Notes: a model not told the origin generated them from the letters alone. Counted from the first letter of the stretch, positions 1 through 6,440 are shown. The stretch: DNA of 10,053 bases from Psychrobacter sp. (GCA_020024075.1 JAHHUJ010000067.1:1-10053), one strand, 5' to 3'. Numbers and translations: made by a program.

Positions 1-26
1 CTCTACGCTAGCGTAGAGTTTTTTTT
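1..26 (+). terminator. Rho-independent terminator of the gene left of the window
   Basis: Positions 1-18 (CTCTACGCTAGCGTAGAG) are a perfect 18-bp palindrome that folds as a 7-bp stem with a CTAG loop. It is followed at once by eight T residues (19-26). This is a textbook intrinsic terminator for plus-strand transcription entering from the left. The stem may begin outside the window, so its full length is unknown. Read on the minus strand it could also end tal transcription, but that would need a T-run left of position 1, which cannot be seen. Confidence 0.85.
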
Positions 27-49
27 GGTCTAGATGACAGCTTAACGTG

Positions 50-87
50 CTTAACAGTTGTTTATACACTTAACAGTTGTTTATACA
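50..87. repeat. Perfect 19-bp tandem duplication
   Basis: The sequence cttaacagttgtttataca occurs twice head to tail with no mismatch, at 50-68 and 69-87. It lies between the upstream terminator and the tal stop codon. The absence of any difference between copies suggests a recent slippage or duplication event. No coding role is visible. Confidence 0.9.
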
Positions 88-109
88 GTAATTATTTATA
101 CAACTGTTA
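71..109. repeat. Inverted repeat (10-bp arms) downstream of tal
   Basis: TAACAGTTGT at 71-80 is matched exactly by its reverse complement ACAACTGTTA at 100-109, leaving a 19-nt AT-rich loop. The copy of the left arm at 52-61 could pair with the same right arm, so two alternative hairpins exist. Neither is followed directly by a T-run on either strand, so I do not call it a terminator. It may still stabilise the 3' end of the tal mRNA; that is inference. Confidence 0.6.
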
Positions 110-151
110 TTTATACAACGGTTATTTTTTTAACGGTCATTTTTTTAACTG
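89..151. repeat. Degenerate 15-bp tandem array overlapping the 3' end of tal
   Basis: Four 15-bp units run at 89-103, 104-118, 119-133 and 134-148, and a partial fifth starts at 149. Neighbouring units differ by one to four bases. The unit at 134-148 contains the TGA stop of tal (137-139, minus strand). Because 15 is a multiple of three, each unit read on the minus strand keeps the tal frame and ends in its own stop. Successive tails read QLKK-stop, PLKK-stop, PLYK-stop and QLYK-stop. The array therefore looks like tandem copying of the last codons of tal into its 3' flank. Confidence 0.85.
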
Positions 152-1087
152 TTTTAAAGCTTTGGCTAGCTCATCACGGGCATTGATAAAGCCGTCAATA
201 CCTTTGGGCAATAAAGTTTGAGTGATACTGTCTTTTTCATATTCAGCACTGAACTGCTCTTCGGTTAGGCTTACCTTTGGCATAGTTTCGCTTGCCATGT
301 CTGCTGAAAGCACTTGTTCTACATTGGTGTCTAAAGTTGCCAACTCATCCAAAAGATCTGGTGAGATGGTTAGTAGGTCACATCCTGCCAAAGCTAAAAT
401 CTGATCAACGCTTCTGAAGCTGGCACCCATAACCTGAGTTTTGTAACCGTGCTGTTTGTAATACTGATAAGTGCGCTTCACTGACTGTACGCCCATATCT
501 TCACTGACAGGAATGCTTTGACGGTTTTGTTCGCGTTTTTGCCAGTCAAGGATACGGCCAACAAAAGGAGAGATTAGGGTCACGCCCGCTTCGGCACAAG
601 CCACAGCTTGGTGCTGACCAAAGATTAAAGTTAGGTTACAGTGGATACCCTCTTTTTCTAATTGTTCAGCGGCTTTAATGCCTTGCCAAGTGGCAGCGAT
701 TTTGATCAAGATGCGGTCTTTGTCTACGCCGGCACGCTCATAAGCTTCCATAAATTCGTGGGCTTTGGCAATGGTGCCCTCAGTGTCATAAGACAGTCTA
801 GCGTCCACTTCGGTTGAAACGCGGCCATCGATTAACTTTAGGATGTCACAGCCTACTTGAACCGTTAAGTCATCAATTACTTTATCAATCATGTCATCGC
901 CGTGATTGGAGTAACGGTTTAGGGTATCAGCCAACATGGCCTGCTTATCTGGGTGGGTGAGTGCTTTGGTGATTAGACTGGGGTTGGTCGTAGCGTCAAC
1001 TGGCTTTAAGCGAGCTATGGCACTTAAGTCTCCAGTATCAGCAACAATAGTAGTCATGGTTTGTAATTGTGATAAGGCACTCATCAT
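137..1087 (-). CDS. tal: Transaldolase (TalB type)
   Basis: Transaldolase of the non-oxidative pentose phosphate pathway, a cytosolic enzyme that moves a dihydroxyacetone unit between sedoheptulose-7-phosphate/glyceraldehyde-3-phosphate and erythrose-4-phosphate/fructose-6-phosphate. The 316-residue length matches the classical TalB subfamily (about 317) rather than the short 220-residue type. Visible landmarks are VADTGD with the catalytic Asp at 17, the DATTNPSLI block at 31-39 (Asn35), STEVDARLSYDTE at 91-103 (Glu93), the Schiff-base lysine in RILIKIAATWQG (Lys129), NLTLIF near 150 and ISPFVGRILDW. Nothing essential is missing. The first two codons are both ATG; the AGGA at 1092-1095 fits the second (1084) slightly better, giving 315 residues. 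The gene stands alone and is divergent from pheA. Its product erythrose-4-phosphate feeds the shikimate pathway served by the neighbouring genes. Its 3' end lies within a tandem array. Confidence 0.97.
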   Translation of the reverse strand: MMSALSQLQTMTTIVADTGDLSAIARLKPVDATTNPSLITKALTHPDKQAMLADTLNRYSNHGDDMIDKVIDDLTVQVGCDILKLIDGRVSTEVDARLSYDTEGTIAKAHEFMEAYERAGVDKDRILIKIAATWQGIKAAEQLEKEGIHCNLTLIFGQHQAVACAEAGVTLISPFVGRILDWQKREQNRQSIPVSEDMGVQSVKRTYQYYKQHGYKTQVMGASFRSVDQILALAGCDLLTISPDLLDELATLDTNVEQVLSADMASETMPKVSLTEEQFSAEYEKDSITQTLLPKGIDGFINARDELAKALKQLKK

Positions 1088-1091
1088 CTAT

Positions 1092-1095
1092 TCCT
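1092..1095 (-). promoter_or_regulatory. Ribosome binding site of tal; decides between two adjacent ATGs
   Basis: On the minus strand AGGA (within TTAGGAATAG) sits 4 nt before the ATG at 1087-1085 and 7 nt before the next ATG at 1084-1082. The 7-nt spacing is nearer the usual optimum, so the second ATG is the likelier start. The two proteins differ by one Met only. Confidence 0.6.
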
Positions 1096-1219
1096 AATTT
1101 ATTTCTATGGGATTAAAAAATATCAAGGGTATCATCACAGTTGTATATGCTAAGTTATAGTAAATAAATACAGTAACTTAATATAAAAGTGCGGACCCTC
1201 TAGCGTTAATTATTGCAGA

Positions 1220-1239
1220 GTATTAAACTAGCTTAATAC
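1220..1239. repeat. Short dyad in the tal/pheA spacer
   Basis: GTATTAA (1220-1226) and TTAATAC (1233-1239) are exact inverted repeats separated by ACTAGC. The size and symmetry would suit a dimeric regulator site, but I recognise no known operator (it is not a clear TyrR box). The AT-rich setting makes chance occurrence possible. Confidence 0.35.
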
Positions 1240-1240
1240 C

Positions 1241-1298
1241 ATTAAAAAATACACTTTCCTATCCACAAATCGACTGAAAATGGGAGGGAAGTGTATTT
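1241..1298 (-). repeat. Long hairpin with T-run on the minus strand
   Basis: AAATACACTTTCC at 1247-1259 pairs with GGGAAGTGTATTT at 1286-1298 over 13 positions with one G-T wobble. The loop can extend the stem (T60-A85, then TCCA 1262-1265 with TGGG 1281-1284 across a bulged A). On the minus strand the stem ends in six T residues (1249-1244), giving the form of an intrinsic terminator, although no minus-strand gene precedes it. On the plus strand it would lie in the pheA 5' region. It could be a terminator of an antisense or small RNA, a leader structure, or a copy of a dispersed repeat. Confidence 0.55.
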
Positions 1299-1403
1299 AC
1301 AACTTAAACGACGCTATCTTAACAGGGCGTAAGTTTGTTATAGTTACTTTATTATGACTTGTAACGTACCTAACTATCATAACATGACCCATAGGCTTTT
1401 TTT

Positions 1404-2582
1404 ATGACTTCGTCAACAAATAACGATAATAACGCTGATATCAATACCAAAACAGGGGCTGCTGAACAATTTACAGCCCCTGAGAATGTATTGGTTGAAT
1501 TACGCCAAAAAATTGACCAAGTGGATGGTGAAATTTTACAGCTCATTAGTAATCGTGCCAAACTTGCACAACAAGTGGCTGTTTTCAAAAAAGAACACGC
1601 AGATGAAGTAGATTCAAATCCCATCTTCTATCGCCCGGAGCGTGAAGCGCAGGTTCTAAAAAACATCATGAAGCGCAACCAAGCTTCAGACAGTCCTATT
1701 AGTGATGAGAAGATGGCACGCTTATTCCGTGAGATTATGTCGGTATGCTTAGACTTAGAGGCCCCGCAGAAAATTGCTTTCTTAGGTCCTGTCGGAACCT
1801 TTACTCATGCTGCAGCATTAAAGCACTTCGGTAAGGCCTCTACCACGGTGCCTTTAACCACCATTACTGATGTATTCCGTGAGGTAGAAGCAGGCTCTGC
1901 TATGTATGGTGTGGTGCCAGTGGAGAATTCGTCAGAGGGGGTAGTGAATCATACCCTTGATGGATTCTTGAGCTCATCACTAAAAATTATCGGTGAAGTA
2001 GAGCTGCCTATCCATCACAACTTCTTAGTGGCAGAGCATACCAAGGTTGATAGTCTAAGCCGTATCTACTCGCATCAGCAGTCATTGGCCCAGTGTCGCC
2101 ATTGGTTGGATGTGAACTATCCTAATGTAGAGCGGGTTCAGGTTTCAAGTAATGGTGAAGCGGCACGTAGATTAAAGAATGAGTGGCATTCAGCGGCCAT
2201 TGCTGGTGATGTGGCAGTAGCCGAGTATGGTTTATATAAGCTGCATGAAAATATTGAGGATAACCCAGGCAACACCACTCGATTCTTGATCATTGGACGT
2301 GAAGATATCGCGCCTTCAGGTCAGGACAAAACCTCCATCTTAGTCTCAGCGCATAACAAAGCAGGGGCGTTGATTGAAATCCTGAAACCATTGTCTAAGC
2401 ATGGGGTATCTATGACCAGTATTGAGACCCGTCCTGAGCTTCCACACAAGTGGGCCTACGTGTTCTTCATCGATATGGAAGGTCATATCGAAGATGACAA
2501 TGTCAAAGCTGCTATTGAGGAGATTCGTCCTTTAGTTCGTGATCTTAGAATTTTAGGCTCTTATCCTCAAGCTGTTATTTAG
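1404..2582 (+). CDS. pheA: Chorismate mutase / prephenate dehydratase (P-protein)
   Basis: Bifunctional cytosolic enzyme that converts chorismate to prephenate and then to phenylpyruvate, the committed route to phenylalanine. Residues 1-27 are an unusual Asn/Thr/Ser-rich extension. An AroQ chorismate mutase domain follows at about 28-118 (LRQKIDQVD at 33-41, RAKLAQQVAVFKK at 51-63, YRPEREAQVL at 76-85). The prephenate dehydratase domain spans about 122-298 (IAFLGPVGTFT, ENSSEGVVNHTLD, and the catalytic TRF motif at 292-294). The ACT regulatory domain spans about 309-385, with AGAL at 320-323 and IETRP at 340-344, where family members usually have ESRP; this domain normally gives feedback inhibition by phenylalanine. 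The 392-residue length is close to the usual 360-390. It starts the co-directional block pheA-hisC-tyrA/aroA. The start at 1404 is supported by AGG 8 nt upstream. The last codons are tandemly repeated downstream. Confidence 0.97.
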   Translation: MTSSTNNDNNADINTKTGAAEQFTAPENVLVELRQKIDQVDGEILQLISNRAKLAQQVAVFKKEHADEVDSNPIFYRPEREAQVLKNIMKRNQASDSPISDEKMARLFREIMSVCLDLEAPQKIAFLGPVGTFTHAAALKHFGKASTTVPLTTITDVFREVEAGSAMYGVVPVENSSEGVVNHTLDGFLSSSLKIIGEVELPIHHNFLVAEHTKVDSLSRIYSHQQSLAQCRHWLDVNYPNVERVQVSSNGEAARRLKNEWHSAAIAGDVAVAEYGLYKLHENIEDNPGNTTRFLIIGREDIAPSGQDKTSILVSAHNKAGALIEILKPLSKHGVSMTSIETRPELPHKWAYVFFIDMEGHIEDDNVKAAIEEIRPLVRDLRILGSYPQAVI

Positions 2583-2619
2583 AGCCTTAAGCTGTTATTT
2601 GATCCTTAAGCTATTATTT
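2565..2619. repeat. Tandem copies of the pheA 3' end
   Basis: The 16-base core CCTYAAGCTRTTATTT occurs three times at 2565-2580, 2585-2600 and 2604-2619, with spacings of 20 and 19 bases. The first copy is the end of pheA, encoding its PQAVI tail and the first base of its TAG stop. The two later copies lie outside the gene and differ from it by one or two bases. As at the tal 3' end, the end of a coding sequence appears to have been duplicated into the spacer, here without keeping the frame. Confidence 0.85.
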
Positions 2620-2690
2620 AAAACTAGAATGCTTTTAATTCGCCAGAACCAATTTCGCATTGGCTACTTGTCACAAAATTAGGTAATACC

Positions 2691-3794
2691 ATGACTGAAA
2701 AAACATTTTTAACCCCAGCCTACGATAGCATCTTAAAGTTAAAAGCTTATCAAACCGGTAAAACTGTTGAGGATTTAAAGCGTGAGTATGAGGTTAATGA
2801 TGTCCTAAAACTAGCTAGTAACGAAAATCCTTTGGGATCGTCTCCTTATGTGACTTTGGCGATTACCAAGCAGTTGGATCAGCTGGCTCGCTACCCAGAT
2901 AGTAATGGTACGGATTTAAAGCAAGCCGTGGCAGACTTTAATGATGTGCATAGTAGCCAAGTCACTTTAGGTAATGGCTCTAATGACTTATTAGACATCA
3001 TCGCCCGCACCTTTGTCAGTCATAACGATGCCATAGTTTATAGTGAGTACGCCTTCATCGTTTACTCTATGTTGGCCAAAATGAATGGGGCTACTGGGAT
3101 TGAAGTACCTGCCAAGCGCTATGCTCATGACTTACAGGCAATGCTTGAGGCCATTCAGCAAAGTGATAATGTGCGTATGGTATTTATTGCCAACCCCAAT
3201 AACCCAACCGGTACTTTATTGAGCAAACAAGAGATTCGAGAGTTTGTAGAGCAAGTGCCAGCACACGTTTTGGTGGTGTTGGATGAGGCTTATATTGAAT
3301 ACTGTGAAGAGAGCAATAATCGCCAGCTTATTGATGAGTTTGATAACGTTATTTTGGTAAGAACCTTCTCTAAAGCATATGGGCTGGCAGGTCTGCGCGT
3401 GGGTTATGCTCTAAGCCATCCTAATGTTGCGGATATGTTGAATCGTATCAGACAGCCATTTAATGTCAGCTTATTGGCACAATCGGCAGCGGTAGCTGCT
3501 TTGGCGGATCAGGACTTTATTGCCAAAGTTCATAAAATAAACGATGGTCAAATGCGCTGGATTTGTAAGCAGTTTGATGCGCTAGGTCTAGGCTTCGTTA
3601 AGTCGTATGCTAACTTCGTTATGGTAAATGTGGGCGACGCTGCTAGCATCAACCAAGCCTTATTAGAGCAAGGTATCATAGTCCTGCCCTTAGCAGGTTA
3701 TGGGCTTGATGAGTGGCTACGTATTACGGTAGGAACTCCAGAAGACAATACTCGCCTAATAGATACTCTACGCGACACTTTGGAATCTATGTAA
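2691..3794 (+). CDS. hisC: Histidinol-phosphate / aromatic aminotransferase (HisC family)
   Basis: PLP-dependent class I/II aminotransferase of the HisC family, 367 residues, of normal length (350-370). HisC transfers an amino group to imidazole-acetol phosphate in histidine synthesis. Paralogues placed between pheA and tyrA, as here, are thought also or mainly to aminate phenylpyruvate or 4-hydroxyphenylpyruvate. Visible motifs are SNENPLG (43-49), GNGSND (94-99), NPNNPTG (168-174), LDEAYIEY (197-204, Asp198 to the PLP pyridine nitrogen, Tyr201), and TFSKAYGLAGLRVGY, with the PLP lysine at 228 and Arg236. An RWICKQF segment and a LRITVG ending complete the fold. The ATG at 2691 has AGG 7 nt upstream. 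The 108-bp gap to pheA holds the pheA repeats and a small CCAAT/ATTGG hairpin (2649-2663), with no terminator, so co-transcription is likely. The substrate cannot be decided from sequence alone. Confidence 0.93.
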   Translation: MTEKTFLTPAYDSILKLKAYQTGKTVEDLKREYEVNDVLKLASNENPLGSSPYVTLAITKQLDQLARYPDSNGTDLKQAVADFNDVHSSQVTLGNGSNDLLDIIARTFVSHNDAIVYSEYAFIVYSMLAKMNGATGIEVPAKRYAHDLQAMLEAIQQSDNVRMVFIANPNNPTGTLLSKQEIREFVEQVPAHVLVVLDEAYIEYCEESNNRQLIDEFDNVILVRTFSKAYGLAGLRVGYALSHPNVADMLNRIRQPFNVSLLAQSAAVAALADQDFIAKVHKINDGQMRWICKQFDALGLGFVKSYANFVMVNVGDAASINQALLEQGIIVLPLAGYGLDEWLRITVGTPEDNTRLIDTLRDTLESM

Positions 3795-3820
3795 GTTTGC
3801 TATACTAGATTGTTTTGACA

Positions 3821-3842
3821 GCTGTGACAAAGCAGTGACAAA
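3821..3842. repeat. 11-bp tandem duplication after hisC
   Basis: GCTGTGACAAA (3821-3831) is followed directly by GCAGTGACAAA (3832-3842), with one mismatch. It is the first of three unrelated tandem duplications in the hisC-tyrA spacer. Confidence 0.7.
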
Positions 3843-3857
3843 GCGCAAAGGCAAGTC

Positions 3858-3883
3858 AAAGCAATATAATAAAGCAATATATT
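3858..3883. repeat. 13-bp tandem duplication in the hisC-tyrA spacer
   Basis: AAAGCAATATAAT (3858-3870) is followed directly by AAAGCAATATATT (3871-3883), with one mismatch. The first copy contains a perfect TATAAT (3865-3870), but no good -35 element lies at the right distance. Confidence 0.7.
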
Positions 3884-3892
3884 ATTGATATT

Positions 3893-3928
3893 CTCATTAT
3901 TAATATAATACTCATTACTAATATAATA
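3893..3928. repeat. 18-bp tandem duplication upstream of tyrA-aroA
   Basis: CTCATTATTAATATAATA (3893-3910) is followed directly by CTCATTACTAATATAATA (3911-3928), with one mismatch. Each copy carries a perfect -10-like TATAAT (3904-3909 and 3922-3927), so the duplication has doubled a potential promoter element just before the tyrA-aroA ribosome binding site (AGG 3934-3936). No consensus -35 is placed 16-18 nt upstream, so promoter activity is only possible. Confidence 0.8.
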
Positions 3929-3946
3929 AAAGTAGGTTAATAAAAA

Positions 3947-6244
3947 ATGCTGTTTGAACAGGTTTGTATAATAGGTTTGGGCTTAATTGGTGCAAGCTTG
4001 GCTCAAGCTATCAGAGACAGACAGCTGGTTGGAAGATTGGTAGCGGTAGACAAGCATGTTGCCAGTATCGAAACCGCCATAGCAGACGAGGTGATAGACG
4101 CAGGCAGTGACTCATTATTTGATGTGGTAGCAGGCAGTGATTGTATCATTGTGGCGGTCCCAGTTAAGACCGTCGGCGCTATCTTCAAGGATATTAACCA
4201 AGCCATGCAACAAGGCTTAATTAAAGAGAACTGCATCATCAGTGACGTCAGTAGTACCAAGCAAAATGTGGTTGAGGCTGCTAAAGAAGTCTTTCAACAG
4301 TTGCCCTCAGGTTTTGTGCCGGCGCACCCCATCGCTGGAGCAGAGCAGTCTGGCTACAATGCCCGCCGTAGCAACTTATTTGTCAATCATAGCTTAATCA
4401 TTTGTGAATTGAAGTCCACTGACCCTGAAGCCATTGATAAGGTGGCTAAGCTTTGGGAGGGTGTGGGTGCCACCATTATGAAAATGGGGGTCGAGCATCA
4501 CGATGCAGTACTGGCTTACACCAGCCATTTACCGCATTTACTGGCCTTTAACTTAGTAGAGCAATTGGCCAGTCATGATGACAATATGGATATTTTTCGC
4601 TATGCCGCTGGGGGCTTTCGAGATTTCACCCGCATTGCCGCCAGCGATCCAGTCATGTGGCATGATATCTTTATTGCCAATAAACCAGCTTTAATCAATG
4701 CTTTGGATGAATACAGCAGGTATTTATCAGAATTACGCAGTTTAATTATTAATGAGGATTCTACTCAATTATTGGGATTACTGGGCCGGGCTCAATCCGC
4801 CAGAAAACATTTCGGTCATATGCTGACTAGCACCCCTTATACAAAAAAACTAACGGACCCATCTAATACGGACAACTCTATGGCAACCTCAAATCAAGCC
4901 TCTAGCGCATACGTGATTACCCCAAGTACTACTATTAATGGCAGCATGACTGTTCCAGGTGACAAATCTATCTCCCACCGCAGTATTATGTTTGGCAGTT
5001 TGGCTGAAGGGGTTACCAAAGTTACTGGATTTTTGGAGGGTGAGGATGCCTTAGCAACCCTACAAGCTTTTAGAGATATGGGAGTCACTATTGAAGGCCC
5101 TGAAAACGGCGAGGTGACCATTCATGGTGTGGGTATTAATGGACTTAAGCCCAGCAAAACGCCTTTGTACATGGGTAACTCTGGCACTACCATGCGCCTG
5201 TTATCGGGCATTTTAGCAGCTCAGCCATTTGACAGTGTATTAACTGGTGATGCCAGCCTATCGAAGCGTCCTATGGAGCGTGTGGCAAAACCATTACGTG
5301 AGATGGGAGCAACCATACAAACCACAGGCGAGCGTGGTACCGCGCCTATTAGTATTACTGGTAGCGATAAGCGAGGCAGTAAGCTGCAAGGTATCACTTA
5401 TGATATGCCAGTGGCTTCAGCACAAGTTAAATCATGCTTATTGCTAGCCGGCTTATGGGCAGAAGGTAAGACCACGGTTATTCAGCCTGAAATTAGCCGT
5501 GACCATACTGAGCGTATGTTAACGGCTTTCGGCTATGAGGTAGAAGTTGACGGTAATAAAATCAGTGTGGTTGGCGGCGGTAAGCTGACAGCTTGTGATA
5601 TTGCAGTCCCTGCTGATATCTCCTCAGCGGCCTTCTTTATGGTAGCGGCTGCTATTGCCAAAGACAGTGAAATTACCATTACTAAGGTCGGCATGAACCC
5701 CACACGTACCGGGGTAATTGATATCTTAAAGCTGATGAATGCTGATATCACTATTAGTAATGAGACCTTCGTTGGCGGTGAGCCTGTCGCTGATATCACG
5801 ATTAAATCTTCTCAATTAAAAGGCATTGAAATTCCTGAAGAGCTGGTGCCACTGGCCATTGATGAGTTCCCAGTATTGTTCATCGCTGCCAGCTGTGCTG
5901 AGGGTCAAACGGTACTTACCGGTGCCAAAGAGCTGCGTGTTAAAGAGTCGGATCGGATCGCAGTGATGGCGGATGGTTTAACTCAGTTAGGCGTGGACTG
6001 CACTGTGACAGAAGATGGCATTATCATTGAAGGTAAAGGTGGCGATAATTCAGAAGCGGTATTTGGCGGGGCAGAGATTTATTCACATCATGACCACCGT
6101 ATTGCCATGAGCTTCTCGGTAGCTAGCCTACGAGCCTCGGATAGCATTAAAATTGAAGGGGTTGAGACGGTAAACACCAGCTTCCCAGGATTTGCTGAGC
6201 TGTGCAATAGACTGGGTATGAATATCGAAGTGAAGTCTGTATAA
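3947..6244 (+). CDS. tyrA-aroA: Fused prephenate/cyclohexadienyl dehydrogenase and EPSP synthase
   Basis: A single 765-residue bifunctional protein. Residues 1-295 form a TyrA dehydrogenase, which oxidises prephenate and/or arogenate to the tyrosine precursor: Rossmann motif IIGLGLIGASLA (8-19), Asp35 at the end of the second strand where NAD specificity is usual, HPIAG (127-131), SHLPH (193-197) and GGFRDFTRIA (222-231). Residues 300-322 are a Thr/Ser/Asn-rich linker. Residues 323-765 form EPSP synthase, which joins PEP to shikimate-3-phosphate: PGDKSISHR (337-345), NSGTTMR (411-417), SAQVK (491-495), RDHTE (518-522), NPTR (584-587), IDEFP (638-642), KESDR (666-670) and DHR (716-718). Motifs SAQ-x-K, R-x-H-x-E and N-x-T-R mark class II. 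The frame is open throughout, so the fusion is real, and such fusions are known in Pseudomonas and Acinetobacter relatives. The ATG has AGG 10 nt upstream. Confidence 0.96.
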   Translation: MLFEQVCIIGLGLIGASLAQAIRDRQLVGRLVAVDKHVASIETAIADEVIDAGSDSLFDVVAGSDCIIVAVPVKTVGAIFKDINQAMQQGLIKENCIISDVSSTKQNVVEAAKEVFQQLPSGFVPAHPIAGAEQSGYNARRSNLFVNHSLIICELKSTDPEAIDKVAKLWEGVGATIMKMGVEHHDAVLAYTSHLPHLLAFNLVEQLASHDDNMDIFRYAAGGFRDFTRIAASDPVMWHDIFIANKPALINALDEYSRYLSELRSLIINEDSTQLLGLLGRAQSARKHFGHMLTSTPYTKKLTDPSNTDNSMATSNQASSAYVITPSTTINGSMTVPGDKSISHRSIMFGSLAEGVTKVTGFLEGEDALATLQAFRDMGVTIEGPENGEVTIHGVGINGLKPSKTPLYMGNSGTTMRLLSGILAAQPFDSVLTGDASLSKRPMERVAKPLREMGATIQTTGERGTAPISITGSDKRGSKLQGITYDMPVASAQVKSCLLLAGLWAEGKTTVIQPEISRDHTERMLTAFGYEVEVDGNKISVVGGGKLTACDIAVPADISSAAFFMVAAAIAKDSEITITKVGMNPTRTGVIDILKLMNADITISNETFVGGEPVADITIKSSQLKGIEIPEELVPLAIDEFPVLFIAASCAEGQTVLTGAKELRVKESDRIAVMADGLTQLGVDCTVTEDGIIIEGKGGDNSEAVFGGAEIYSHHDHRIAMSFSVASLRASDSIKIEGVETVNTSFPGFAELCNRLGMNIEVKSV

Positions 6245-6359
6245 CCTTCACTCTCGATTACAGAGCTAATCTTAGACAGTCATAAGTAAAGTTCTTGATA
6301 AAAACTAAATACAAGTTTGAAAAAAGAAAGATAGATATCAAAAAATATAAAGCAAAAAT

Positions 6360-6394
6360 GAAGCCATCCTAACTAGGGTGGCTTTGCTCTTTTT
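6360..6394 (+). terminator. Rho-independent terminator after tyrA-aroA
   Basis: AAGCCATCCT (6361-6370) pairs with AGGGTGGCTT (6375-6384) through ten positions with one T-G wobble, around an AACT loop. It is followed by TGCTCTTTTT. It lies 116 nt after the aroA stop and ends the pheA-hisC-tyrA/aroA block. The minus strand has a weaker T-rich tail, so bidirectional action is possible but there is no minus-strand gene to end. Confidence 0.85.
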
Positions 6395-6434
6395 ATCTAA
6401 TAAAGATAATACACAGTTGTTCACTGGCAAGCTA

Positions 6435-6440
6435 TATAAT
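6435..6440 (+). promoter_or_regulatory. Candidate -10 element for rarD
   Basis: A perfect TATAAT lies just after the terminator and about 68 nt before the rarD start. The nearest -35-like hexamer, TTGTTC (6417-6422), is only 12 nt away, and the positions 16-18 nt upstream are poor matches. The placement after a terminator makes a promoter here likely, but the exact hexamers are uncertain. Confidence 0.35.

Larger units (their letters stand above)
1088..1403. other. Divergent tal/pheA intergenic region
   Basis: This 316-bp spacer must hold the promoters of both tal (minus) and pheA (plus). For tal, a weak sigma70-like pair is visible on the minus strand: TTAAGT (1181-1176), 16 nt, TATAAC (1159-1154), placing a start about 60 nt before the gene. 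For pheA I see no convincing pair; TTGCAG (1213-1218) and TAATAC (1234-1239) are only 15 nt apart. The pheA ribosome binding site is AGG at 1393-1395, 8 nt before its ATG. The spacer also holds a short dyad (1220-1239) and a long hairpin (1247-1298). There is no Phe-rich leader peptide, so classical pheA attenuation is not evident. Confidence 0.45.

Noticed and set aside
1280..1357. A 25-codon ORF (starts MGGKCIYN) just before pheA, considered as an attenuator leader peptide
   Set aside because: It has a single Phe codon and a single Tyr codon, no Shine-Dalgarno sequence, and no terminator/antiterminator pair after it.
3815..3820. Perfect -35 consensus TTGACA after hisC
   Set aside because: No -10-like hexamer lies 16-18 nt downstream; the nearest TATAAT is 44 nt away.
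4880..4882. Internal ATG (Met312) as a separate aroA start
   Set aside because: There is no ribosome binding site before it, the frame is open through the linker, and TyrA-AroA fusions of this arrangement are known, so one polypeptide is the better reading.
5533..5799. Long antisense ORFs inside tyrA-aroA (also 4003-4260 and 4894-5121)
   Set aside because: They are low-complexity hydrophobic shadows of the strong plus-strand coding frame, with no family resemblance.
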